The notes beneath the pieces were generated by a model. That model was not told the DNA's origin. It saw only the letters and a list, made by a program, of their open reading frames with translations, and ran no database searches. 64,000 bases of DNA from CAZMGT01 sp964565895. Its GTDB lineage: Bacteria > Armatimonadota > Zipacnadia > UBA1398 > CAZMGT01. The position numbers and the translations under genes are program-made. How positions within the stretch are numbered: the first letter of the stretch is position 1; each line of letters opens with the position of its first letter. Positions 28,101-35,919 of this stretch are shown one piece after another. The DNA lies in assembly GCA_964565895.1 (NCBI GenBank), contig CAZMGT010000001.1:186001-250000 (forward strand), read 5' to 3'.

Positions 28101-30312
28101 AGTGCTCTAGCGTGTAGGCGTTCTCCGGATAGTAGTCCAACGACCCTGCGGGATAGTGCGGACAGTTAATCTCCAACCGGCCGCTCAGGTCCCCTGCCCC
28201 GCCTACAGTATAAGGGCGCGTGGGGTCGACTTTCCTCGCCGCCTCGATCGCCTCGCTCATGAGCTGCTCTATCTGGTCAAGATAAGCCCCGTAGATGTTC
28301 ATTCCCGTAATATAGACCAGCTCGTTCTCTGCCTGATAGAAAATCACCGAGGGGTGGTTTCGGTAGGCATGTGCCAGCTGCACGAGGTGCCGCTTAAACC
28401 CTTCCCAAACGGGCTTGTTGGGGATTAGCACCGGCTTGCCCGTCTTAGGATCCTTCGTCCGCTTGCCCAAAACGCGGCTAATGTACATCCCATCGATCAT
28501 CGAGCACAGCCTGCCCGGGATGCCATGGCGGTCGTAAAACTCTAAGCGCTCCTCGCGTGTGCGCAAAAAGTTGCTTGTCTTGCGGTTTGCGCTAAAGCGC
28601 ATAAACCGGTTCTTGTCCTCGTAAAACTGTCGCAGCCACTCCTCAGCGCTATAGGGCCTTCCGTGAACGTTAACCCAGCACCAAAAGTTTCGCCGTACAC
28701 CATTAATGTAAATCCCCGTCCCCTTAATCTTCACTTCGCGAAACCCAAACAACTGCTCGTGAACATCTAATGTCTTTCCCGCTTCGCTAATTGTCGTTCG
28801 TAGATAATAGAGATCGGGGTTCGGTCGGGGCCACCACAGCTTAGGGTTCTCCCACTTCCCTCCTACGACGATCGTCTTCGCTTCACCTGGGGCAAGCGCC
28901 ACCTGCGCAGGGCCGAACCTCTTTTCCGTCTCTCCGCTTTTCTCGTAAACAGCATCGCATACCACTTCGACCTTGCGCGCCTTCTCCGTAGTGTTGCGTA
29001 AGGTGAGCTCTGCCTCTAGTCTCTTATCTTCCACAAATGTTTTGACGAAAACATCTTCGGTATATACGTCCCCCGCCGAGACAAGTGTTACCGGGTTTAC
29101 GATCCCATAGTCCACGCCGTTTCCATCGCCCTTTGTGCTGGGGTAAATGGGGGCAACCCAAAACACCCAATCTAATCTGGCGCGCGGCCTGTTGCGGTGC
29201 CTGTCGAGGTCCTTTTCTTTGCCGTAGTTTTCCACATCAATTGCGTAATATGGACCTTTTATGGCAACGGCAAGCTCGTTGATCTTCCCCGGCTCAATAA
29301 ACTGCGATACATCCAGGTCCCAGGGAACCCAGACACCCCGATGCGCTCCGGCAAGCTTGCCGTTTACAAACACACTCACGATCCAATTCGTCCCAGAAAA
29401 GTGCAGGTAAAAGCCTCTCCCTTTGTGTGATGCGGGAATGTTTATCCGCGTACGGTAAATAACCCGATGTGCGAAGACGGTTTCCGGCTTGTTCCACAAA
29501 GACATGGGAACGTCGATGGCCATCCAGCGCAGCGGATACTCGTCGGGGCTTGGGATACGCTGCACGGGCGTGTAGGTGTCCACATCCATGTCCGGGTCAT
29601 CGTAGCGGGCGACCTGCCACAAGCCGTTGAGGGTAACCTTGCATCGGTTGCCGTCTTTCGCTGGGGGAAGGGAGAAGACATTTTGCGCGGCCTTGCGGTC
29701 CGCGGGTGAGTTATATTGCTCGCCGGGCTTAAGCCGCCCCTCGGGGACGAACTTTCCCAGGGTTAGCGCAAAGCAGTCCAGCGCCATGAGCATTCGCCCA
29801 TCTGGCCCGGGCTTACGATAGCGGATCTCCAATGTCGCTGGCCCGGCGCGCAGGTTCGCGGTGCCCAGCTTCAGCCAAGCGACCTCAACCCACGGCGCAA
29901 GCTGCATAACATTAGTCGTCTGCTCGCTTGAGGACACCTCGCGCCAGGGGGCGTTGTTTATTCGCCACTCAAGCGGCGCGCGGACCCACTCAAACCCCAC
30001 CCGCGCCCACACCTCATACTCCCCCGCTTGGGGCACGCCGAACCCATAGCGCAAAAGAAACCCTTCCTTGGGCACGGCGCTGCGCGCGGCGTTCTTGTCC
30101 AAAGAACGCCTAAGCCACTTCCCGCCCGAAAGCAGTTGCGCCCGGCCCATGGCCTCTACTTCGAACTTTGCGTTGGCATATGCGGGCTGCTCCGCTTCGA
30201 CCCAGACATATACCGCGGGCTCGGCGGCGCGGGACACCGCAGCCCAGCACAGCACCGCCGCGCATGACAAACAAAACCCAAGCGAAACCGTGCGCCTAAG
30301 CTCGCCGGTCAT
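25150..30312 (-). CDS. Giant exported GH2-like glycoside hydrolase (multidomain)
   Basis: About 1,720 residues from the ATG at 30312 (GGGGGAG upstream, then a signal peptide ending SRAAEPA); the frame opens at 30513. The N-terminal ~200 residues (YVWVEAEQPAYANAKF) look like a carbohydrate-binding module. Then come a GH2 jelly roll (VTLNGLWQVARYDDP; FSGTNWIVSVFVNGKLAGAH), an immunoglobulin-like domain and a barrel with acid/base Glu664 in YQAENELV and nucleophile Glu757 in VVGESAHAN. Further on, about 1000-1350 resembles glutamine-amidotransferase-like folds (RVLALEQEVP; YRVVVVHASEENLRQ). A discoidin-like segment follows (FTLPRAETIAEIRIWNNANY), then a final domain. Convergent with the propeller-PHP gene, divergent from the sulfatase at 30534. 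Confidence 0.85.
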   Translation of the reverse strand: MTGELRRTVSLGFCLSCAAVLCWAAVSRAAEPAVYVWVEAEQPAYANAKFEVEAMGRAQLLSGGKWLRRSLDKNAARSAVPKEGFLLRYGFGVPQAGEYEVWARVGFEWVRAPLEWRINNAPWREVSSSEQTTNVMQLAPWVEVAWLKLGTANLRAGPATLEIRYRKPGPDGRMLMALDCFALTLGKFVPEGRLKPGEQYNSPADRKAAQNVFSLPPAKDGNRCKVTLNGLWQVARYDDPDMDVDTYTPVQRIPSPDEYPLRWMAIDVPMSLWNKPETVFAHRVIYRTRINIPASHKGRGFYLHFSGTNWIVSVFVNGKLAGAHRGVWVPWDLDVSQFIEPGKINELAVAIKGPYYAIDVENYGKEKDLDRHRNRPRARLDWVFWVAPIYPSTKGDGNGVDYGIVNPVTLVSAGDVYTEDVFVKTFVEDKRLEAELTLRNTTEKARKVEVVCDAVYEKSGETEKRFGPAQVALAPGEAKTIVVGGKWENPKLWWPRPNPDLYYLRTTISEAGKTLDVHEQLFGFREVKIKGTGIYINGVRRNFWCWVNVHGRPYSAEEWLRQFYEDKNRFMRFSANRKTSNFLRTREERLEFYDRHGIPGRLCSMIDGMYISRVLGKRTKDPKTGKPVLIPNKPVWEGFKRHLVQLAHAYRNHPSVIFYQAENELVYITGMNIYGAYLDQIEQLMSEAIEAARKVDPTRPYTVGGAGDLSGRLEINCPHYPAGSLDYYPENAYTLEHYSTKISRWPWKRNKPWVVGESAHANWLRYGSYVLGDEVFRGPDYAKRGKARYLRMLYGGYRWAGVAGFFPWDNLHQYEDAQKIFSDLCVIPRKQTHRLFAGRKNELLFKVMNDTLSSSPVVFEWKYEIAGKKIAGERKTLNIEPGFGVEQTLTIPAPDTDKRLDGLLTLRVSQEGAEEYVDVRAIPVLPRVRKLNIRGPVLVYDKSGRLAQFFRQANVAARKLNSLSECNAASGLLVIGPDTLSAKEAFGQEILAFAARGGRVLALEQEVPIAGANLPAPLQTSTHFGGYAHPKALGTPIFKDLGEDDLIDWAGDHPTYKNAYKKPLQGGRALAECGEMLDYSPLIEMPCGKGVIVLCQLRVGAKLGVDPAAEVLLRNLVQVYANYRPATGVIAVYSPDDALLAEKVRQTGLLSEKVSTLVAALDISRYRVVVVHASEENLRQLNAARQKAQAFAEAGGWIMLCGVDRRSIGEFNRFVRANHLLRPFRLERVTLERPDYYLAATLGNRDLAMYSTEWIARWKGLRWISGNVYTFVVDGRDIAPFCQMPGGPKDIFAYKPTRDDKDPYNFVNGMFNSDFWRYIRQIWVPEQGAQPLVFTLPRAETIAEIRIWNNANYWTIKDLDIIFDGNAHEAVHTVLPDGEELKVVKLEPPRKVAKTITLQIKSWRERRLDRPDVRLVGIDNVRFIRAQAPRGAVFIDNVGGLVAYPRGKGGVFLNQLKFMAHEPNPENAQKKLRILGTILQNMGAGSRATAVAVPGVNVRYEPIDIMHYCTQFLAERAGKPGWFGRKGEDLRNFPVGERTWANVLYHTVDYATAPVPDCIMLAGRGAPAGLPKAVEGIKVGRKADMLFFLHAANVTRPTTDNERSRIGAREKPFVLPEVARYVIHYADGKTAVIPVILEKHVDHWLQSDPRPLEGAQIAWTGDVPAAPGKKAVLYSMQAQNPRPETTITAIDFLPGVDEKGKPTNRAVPVLLAITLGTLIK

Positions 30313-30526
30313 CTTCGCTCCCCCGTTCGAACTTTCAGAGCTGTGTTCGGCGCCAAAGTTCTCCGCGCGAGAAAACGCCCCCTTCACGTGATGCCTTGCC
30401 TGCCCCGTTGGCGGAGCAGCTTGCACCAGGACAATCACCTGCCGGCGGCGGAGGAAGGCCGAACAAGCCGTTCGGGCGAAGAGCAACAGCGCCGCGCGCA
30501 GCAGCCAAAGCACAGCACAACGCAGC

Positions 30527-30536
30527 GGAGGAGGTG
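30527..30536 (+). promoter_or_regulatory. Strong Shine-Dalgarno that conflicts with the GTG start
   Basis: GGAGGAGGTG is the only good ribosome site for the sulfatase, but the in-frame GTG (30534) is its last three bases. The next codon with proper spacing is ATC at 30543, a rare start codon. See the sulfatase entry. Confidence 0.45.
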
Positions 30537-32096
30537 GCAGCCATCGCTCAACAGAGGCCCAATTTCCTATGCTTCGTAACCGACCAGCAGCGCGCGGATC
30601 ACCTCGGCTGCGCGGGCAATGGCGTCATTCGCACGCCAAACATCGACCGCATCGCCGCCGAAGGCGTGCTCTTTACGCGGGCGTATGTGAATAACCCGCT
30701 GTGCATGCCCTCGCGCTCGACCATGGCCACGGGGCGCACGCCGCGCGGCCACGGCGTGCGCACAAACGGCATTCCGTTAGACCGCCGCCTGCCGACAATA
30801 ATGGAGGCGCTCGCCCAGACGGGCTATCGCACGCACGCTGTGGGCAAGGTGCACCTGCGGCCGTTTGGCACGCCGCGCGGCGTTCCGCTCGACCGGCTAG
30901 ACCCCCGCGACTTTCCGGAAAGCATCGCCTTGTGGCGTGCGGGCAAAGTTGACCGCGTTCCTACGCCTTACTACGGATTTCAAAGTGTTGAGCTTGTCGC
31001 GGGGCACGGCGCGGGCGTGGAGGGCGACTACATGCGCTGGCTTAAGGAGCAGGACGCGAACGCTCCCGAGTTGCTCCGACCCGAAGCCGGCGACCCACCG
31101 GCCACCGGCGCGGAGCAAAGCTGGATTATGGCCCTCCCCGACGAACTGCACCACAGTAAATGGATCGCCGACAGGGCAATTGAGTTCCTCCGCAGCGCGT
31201 CGCGCGAGGGCAGGCCGTTTTTCCTGTGGTGTTCTTTTCCCGACCCGCACCACCCATTTTGTCCCCCGCGCCCCTGGGCGGAGATGTACGACCCCGCAGA
31301 TATCCCACTGCCCACGCGTCGCGAGGGGGAGCTGGACGACCTTCCACCGCATTACCGGAAAATTTTCAAACAGCGCCTTCAATTAAGCGGCAGGGTTGCC
31401 CCAACGCAAATGCCCGATGAGCAGTTGCGGGAGATCATCGCCCTCACCTACGCTATGATTTCCTTGCTCGATCATCACGTCGGCCGCGTGCTCGATGCCT
31501 TAGAGGAATTGGGGTTGCGTGAGGACACTGTTGTGGTGTTCATGTCAGACCATGGGGACATGATGGGCGACCACTGGATGATCAACAAGGGGCCGTTTCA
31601 CTTCGATGGTCTTTTAAAGGTGCCATTTGTCTGGAGCTGGCCGGCAAAGTTTTCCCGTGGCGTGCGCACAAACGCGCTGGCGAGTATGCTCGACTTTGCT
31701 CCCACGATATTGGACCTTGCCGGGATCTCCATCCCCGAGGGCGAGGTTCCCGCGGAGCCGGAGGCCCCGTGCCAGCCCCAGCCATGGCCTGGTGTGTCGT
31801 TGGCGCCGCTGCTGCGTGGCGAGCGCGCGAGTGTTCGGGAATGCGTCGTCGTAGAAAACGACGAGGATTACCTTGGCCTTCGCCTGCGCACGCTTGTCAC
31901 GGAACGGTACAAAATTACCGTTTATCCTGGCGAGGAGTATGGGGAACTCTTCGACCTAGAAAACGACCCGGGGGAGCTGCATAACCTGTGGCACGACCCC
32001 GGACACCGCGCCGTCAAGCTAGAGCTTACACGTCAGTTAATGGAGCACCTCGTGCTGACGGAGAGCGCGCTGCCGAGGAGATTGTGCCACGCGTAG
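30534..32096 (+). CDS. Type I sulfatase without signal peptide, unusual start
   Basis: About 520 residues. Homology begins at QQRPNFLCFVTDQQRADHLG, and no ATG exists in frame nearby. The frame opens at TTG 30396, but the first 46 codons are low-complexity Ala/Gly/Arg and look non-coding. GTG 30534 overlaps the Shine-Dalgarno, and ATC 30543 has ideal spacing, so the true start is unsettled by three codons. The maturation motif is CMPSR (Cys57 from the GTG). Other blocks are GKVHLRPFG, MSDHGDMMGDHWMINKG and ELFDLENDPGELHNL. No leader is seen, so it is probably cytoplasmic. The aminotransferase gene follows 88 bp later on the same strand. Confidence 0.9.
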   Translation: MAAIAQQRPNFLCFVTDQQRADHLGCAGNGVIRTPNIDRIAAEGVLFTRAYVNNPLCMPSRSTMATGRTPRGHGVRTNGIPLDRRLPTIMEALAQTGYRTHAVGKVHLRPFGTPRGVPLDRLDPRDFPESIALWRAGKVDRVPTPYYGFQSVELVAGHGAGVEGDYMRWLKEQDANAPELLRPEAGDPPATGAEQSWIMALPDELHHSKWIADRAIEFLRSASREGRPFFLWCSFPDPHHPFCPPRPWAEMYDPADIPLPTRREGELDDLPPHYRKIFKQRLQLSGRVAPTQMPDEQLREIIALTYAMISLLDHHVGRVLDALEELGLREDTVVVFMSDHGDMMGDHWMINKGPFHFDGLLKVPFVWSWPAKFSRGVRTNALASMLDFAPTILDLAGISIPEGEVPAEPEAPCQPQPWPGVSLAPLLRGERASVRECVVVENDEDYLGLRLRTLVTERYKITVYPGEEYGELFDLENDPGELHNLWHDPGHRAVKLELTRQLMEHLVLTESALPRRLCHA

Positions 32097-32184
32097 CTCT
32101 GCTGTGCGCTCTTGAGGCTGTGCGGGCAGCGCGTGAAACGCTTGTTTTACACGGGCCCTGCGCGCAAAGCGAGGTGGGCATGGG

Positions 32185-33462
32185 ATGGGCGAAGCAGCAA
32201 AACTAGCGATCGAGGGCGGCCAGCCTGTGGCTTGCGAGTCGTTTCCCCCTTGGCCGTACTTTACGCCGGAGATGATCGACGCCGCGACAGAGCCGTTGCG
32301 CACGGGCAGGTGCAACTACTGGTCCGGGCAGTTCGGCCGGCTCTTTGAGGAGAGGTTTGCGCAGTGGTGCGGCGCTCGCTTTGCCGTTAGCCTGTGCAAC
32401 GGCACGGCCGCCCTGCACACCGCGCTTTTCGCGCTGGGCATCGGCCCGGGGGACGAGGTGATCGTCCCCTCGTATACCTTCGTCGCCAGCTCAATGTGCG
32501 TTGCACAAGCCGGCGCAATACCCGTATTCGCCGACGTCGAGCCCTGTTCGCACACGATCTCGCCCGAAGACATTGAGCGGAAGATCTCTCCTCTCACACG
32601 TGCGATAATCGTTGTGCACCTTTACGGTGAAGTCGCCAACATGGATGGCATACGGGAGGTAGCGCAAAAGCACAATCTGTTTGTTATCGAGGACTGCGCC
32701 CAAGCCCATGGGGCAACATACCACGGGCGCAAAGTGGGCACGCTGGGCGACATCGGCGCGTTTAGCTTTTGCCACACGAAAACGTTCACCACCGGCGGCG
32801 AAGGGGGCTGCGTTGTTACCGACGACGAAGACCTAGCTTGGGCGTGCAGGGGTTTTCGCGACATTGGCTCCGACGCGAAAACAAAGGAGATGCTGCGCGA
32901 GCGGGGGGAACGCATACCATATATTCACTCCACGCTCGGCTTTAACTATAGAATGACGGAAATGCAAGCAGCGATTGGGATCGAGGCGCTAAAAATCCTT
33001 GATTCCTGGAACCTCGCCAATCGGCGGCGCAACGGGGAGTATCTTATTAATAGGTTAAAGGGAATACCGCAAATACTCCGCCTACCTACGCATAATGAAA
33101 AGGTGCAAAACGGATTTTGGGTGTTTCCCGTTATCTTGGACATCGACTCTCTCACTTGCGATATCGAACAGTTTACGCGCGCGCTTAGTGCAGAAGGTAT
33201 CCCCAATGGTCCAGTAATGTGGCCGCAATCGTACAAGCAGGGGTGCTACCGCCACAGGCGCGGGTTCGGGCGGCTTAACTATCCGTTCGACGCCCCATTT
33301 GCCCGCCCCGAGGCAACGGACTACGAAAACTGCTTTTGCCCTAACGCGGCCTGGGTTGAGCAAAGATGTTTTTACGTCCCCACGCACCCGACCTATGAGC
33401 TGCGGCACATGAAACTAATCGCAGACGCCATTGAGAAGGTCATCTCGGCATACGCCAAATAG
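32185..33462 (+). CDS. DegT/DnrJ/EryC1/StrS-family PLP aminotransferase
   Basis: A 425-residue fold-type I aminotransferase of the sugar aminotransferase family, cytoplasmic. Visible are NGTAALHTALFALGIGPGDE, the GDEVIVPSYTFVASS block, IEDCAQAHGA and the PLP lysine (Lys199) in FCHTKTFTTGGEGG. The ATG at 32185 is used because GAGGTGGG lies about 6 bases upstream; an out-of-frame ATG at 32180 stops quickly. Family members aminate keto-sugars of nucleotide-sugar pathways or inososes. No nucleotide-sugar dehydratase lies nearby, so the substrate is open. It follows a sulfatase gene and is convergent with the ATPase gene, with GC-rich hairpins between them. Confidence 0.92.
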   Translation: MGEAAKLAIEGGQPVACESFPPWPYFTPEMIDAATEPLRTGRCNYWSGQFGRLFEERFAQWCGARFAVSLCNGTAALHTALFALGIGPGDEVIVPSYTFVASSMCVAQAGAIPVFADVEPCSHTISPEDIERKISPLTRAIIVVHLYGEVANMDGIREVAQKHNLFVIEDCAQAHGATYHGRKVGTLGDIGAFSFCHTKTFTTGGEGGCVVTDDEDLAWACRGFRDIGSDAKTKEMLRERGERIPYIHSTLGFNYRMTEMQAAIGIEALKILDSWNLANRRRNGEYLINRLKGIPQILRLPTHNEKVQNGFWVFPVILDIDSLTCDIEQFTRALSAEGIPNGPVMWPQSYKQGCYRHRRGFGRLNYPFDAPFARPEATDYENCFCPNAAWVEQRCFYVPTHPTYELRHMKLIADAIEKVISAYAK

Positions 33463-33517
33463 CGCGCCTCAGCTCGGGAGACCCTCGCCCTCCGCCCGCT
33501 GCCGGCGATCTTCAAGC

Positions 33518-33565
33518 GTGCGCCTTGCGCACAGCTCGGGCCCGGTTGGAGAAGCCCAGCCGGGC
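33518..33565. terminator. Two GC-rich hairpins between convergent genes
   Basis: GTGCGC-CTT-GCGCAC (33518-33532) and a second stem, GCCCGGTTGG with CCAGCCGGGC (33540-33565, one wobble pair), lie between the aminotransferase and the ATPase. Neither is followed by a T tract, so a role in termination is only suggested by position. Confidence 0.35.
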
Positions 33566-33577
33566 GCGCATCAGCCC

Positions 33578-34363
33578 TCACCCGGGGGCGTTTTGCGAGT
33601 ACCATTGCAAAACGGCCTCGCGCTGCTCGGCAATGTCGCGCGCGCCGCTTCTCGCCAATTCCCTGATAAACTCCACGGCCGGCTGGAGCAGCTCCACATC
33701 GCCAACGCTAGCCTCGCCGTACTCGCCGACGTATCGCTGCCGTTCGCGCTCCCAGGAGAAGATTAGCCTGTGCTCCGCGCCGTCTGAGGAATAAATCGCC
33801 GTAACGCGCCTTTTGATGGCAAAGCCCGTTCGCTCGGCGGCCATAAAGCAAATCAGCCCAACGCGCAAAATCGCCTCGCGCGGGACGTTTAGCGGGGGCG
33901 ACGAGAGCGTGTCGAATACCTCGGCTAGCCTGTCGGCGTGCAGGCAAGAGGCAACACGGTGCCCCCGGGTGCAAAGCTGCAAATATCGCGCAACGGCGCC
34001 GCCCCAAATGTAGCCATACCAATGGCCGGCGCCGATCTCATGCGCAAGGAAACATTTGCCCGTCGTCTGTCCCTTCTCGCTCAGCCCTTCTTCGATTACC
34101 AGCGCGCTGTCCACGCAAACTATCCGCTCGTTTGGCCGAAGGAACGTCAGTATGTTGGCAAGCAGTGTGCTCTTGCCCGTCCCGCTGGGCCCGGCGGCGG
34201 TAAGCACAGACGCGCCCTGCGCCATCCTCGCCAAAAGGTAGCCGGCCATTTCCGGCGTTAGCGTTTCGTCAGCGATGAGGTAGTCGATGGTCAGCGTGGG
34301 GCCACCGCGTTGGTTTAGCCCCTCGATTTCCCTTATGTTCGCCAGTTCTACCTCGCCGAGCAC
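33578..34363 (-). CDS. Orphan VirB11/PilT-like secretion ATPase
   Basis: A 261-residue P-loop ATPase. Walker A is GPSGTGKST (about residues 58-66), followed by NERIVCVDSALVIEEG and later CLHADRLAEVFDTLSS, which matches the position of the His-box (HA) region of type II/IV secretion and pilus-retraction ATPases. It is short for that family (usually 330 residues or more), lacking most of the N-terminal domain. An in-frame stop nine bases before GTG 34363 fixes that GTG as the earliest start. It sits 61 bp downstream of an unknown propeller-like gene with no pilus or secretion genes nearby. Cytoplasmic; the partner is unknown. Confidence 0.75.
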   Translation of the reverse strand: MLGEVELANIREIEGLNQRGGPTLTIDYLIADETLTPEMAGYLLARMAQGASVLTAAGPSGTGKSTLLANILTFLRPNERIVCVDSALVIEEGLSEKGQTTGKCFLAHEIGAGHWYGYIWGGAVARYLQLCTRGHRVASCLHADRLAEVFDTLSSPPLNVPREAILRVGLICFMAAERTGFAIKRRVTAIYSSDGAEHRLIFSWERERQRYVGEYGEASVGDVELLQPAVEFIRELARSGARDIAEQREAVLQWYSQNAPG

Positions 34364-34424
34364 GGGCGCTCACCCCTCGCTGCCGGCGTCCGCTTTTGCA
34401 TCGTTGGCGCCGCCTCAATCCTGC

Positions 34425-35789
34425 CTATGTATACGTGAAGTATGCCGTCGCCTTGCACGAAGAGCTTGCGCTAAGTCTTACCCAGTGCGCGCTAAAGCCG
34501 TCAGGAAACTCGTGGTGGACATACTCGCCTTTTCCCACGGAAAGCGTCTCGTATACTTTCCAGGTGCCGTTACCCAAAAAGTCTACCTCAATTTGAAAAT
34601 CCACCGTTTCGTCATTGTCGTGGCAAAGGTGGAGCACCTTTTTGTCAAACCCGGTCATAAGATAGGGATCCGACGGCTCACCCGCGCGGGCCTCTGTTTC
34701 CCACCACACACCGCCCCAACCCTGGGGCTTGCCGAAACTCCACAAATCGTCCGTCTTGCCAAACCACAAGCCAGACTGCGGCTCGCCGGCGAGGGGATTC
34801 GCATCATTAATCGGCGCCACCTGATTTCCCCCAAGAACAAGAAGCCCCCGGAAGGAGCAGAAGTCCGGAATTACACGCAAATGAGTGCAAATCGGTCTAA
34901 TCCCCCACACCTTTCCCCCATATGCTACCGGCGAAAGCTCGTAAAACATGCCGTGGCAGTCCATTAAAAAGCGCTCGCTTTCTACCTCGCGAATACGCGA
35001 CCACTCCGTTTGCCAAAAGTGGTCGAAGCAATGGCTTGCCTTAGGTAAGCGATAGCGCGACCAGATACCGCCGGCGAACACCTTGAGTATCGCCGAGGCG
35101 CGGTCCCACCCCGTCGCGAAAACTACCCGTCCCATGTTCTTTCTGCCGGCAACTTCGTTAAACGCCGTTCGCTCGAGGATCGTCCAGCGCGACCCATCCC
35201 ACTCCGCTAGTCGCCCCCCGTGACTTTTGCCGACAAAGTCGCTTTCCGTATACGTATTATTGGCGACGATAACCCGACCATTTGCGGTGTGCCCACCCTT
35301 GAAGTGTGGGGGAGACCCTGGGGGTATCTCCAGCTCCCGGATAAGATTGCACACCACTTTTGCCTTTAGCGAATAAACATCGACCTCGAAAAACAGTCCT
35401 TCCATGGTCAGGAAATAGACCATTCGCTCGGGGTTTTCCAGGTGGTCCATTGTCGCAGCAAGGCGGTGTTCCTTAAACACCTCAATTGTCCGCACCTTGC
35501 CCGACGTGTCCACTATGTGCGGCCCAATAATCATTTGGTCCGACGGCCCATGGACAAGCCTGTTGGCATAGGTCCCAACGACGCTCTCCGGCCGCTTGCG
35601 CATTGTTAGCTGCTCGTCGATCTCGTAAAGACCGGTTCCCGCTCCGCTTGCCGCCTTGTGCGAGACGTAGGAAACGAGCCACAGCCTGCCCGCCCAGGGC
35701 ATTAGCGCGCCGATGCCGCACTCCGTCCGCCGGGGGAGAAGGTCCGCCGTTACCGTAAGCCTGGGCAGGACGCCGCTTATGTTCAGCAC
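34425..35789 (-). CDS. Unknown propeller-like protein, 454 residues
   Basis: Not recognised. It starts at a GTG (35789; VLNISGVLPRLTV) and lacks a signal peptide. The sequence is beta-rich with repeated short strands and Trp/Tyr residues (GALMPWAGRLWLVSYVSHKA; ERMVYFLTMEGLFFEVDVY; GRVVFATGWDRASAILKVFA), which suggests a beta-propeller. The last ~90 residues (DFQIEVDFLGNGTWKVYETL, then HHEFPDGFSAHWVRLSAS) look like a separate beta-sandwich. It lies between a sulfatase (130 bp upstream) and the orphan ATPase (61 bp downstream), all on one strand. A role in carbohydrate binding or turnover is possible but unproven. Confidence 0.75.
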   Translation of the reverse strand: MLNISGVLPRLTVTADLLPRRTECGIGALMPWAGRLWLVSYVSHKAASGAGTGLYEIDEQLTMRKRPESVVGTYANRLVHGPSDQMIIGPHIVDTSGKVRTIEVFKEHRLAATMDHLENPERMVYFLTMEGLFFEVDVYSLKAKVVCNLIRELEIPPGSPPHFKGGHTANGRVIVANNTYTESDFVGKSHGGRLAEWDGSRWTILERTAFNEVAGRKNMGRVVFATGWDRASAILKVFAGGIWSRYRLPKASHCFDHFWQTEWSRIREVESERFLMDCHGMFYELSPVAYGGKVWGIRPICTHLRVIPDFCSFRGLLVLGGNQVAPINDANPLAGEPQSGLWFGKTDDLWSFGKPQGWGGVWWETEARAGEPSDPYLMTGFDKKVLHLCHDNDETVDFQIEVDFLGNGTWKVYETLSVGKGEYVHHEFPDGFSAHWVRLSASSSCKATAYFTYT

Positions 35790-35919
35790 GTAGCCTCACC
35801 ACCGCCGACGCACGTTCTCGCTCGCCCCCGACACGCAGCAAGCTCCCCAGGCACGCGTTGGCCCCGCGCTACGGGCCGACTGTCGCGCTCCTGCACCATG
35901 CTCGGCAAAGCCCCCGCGC

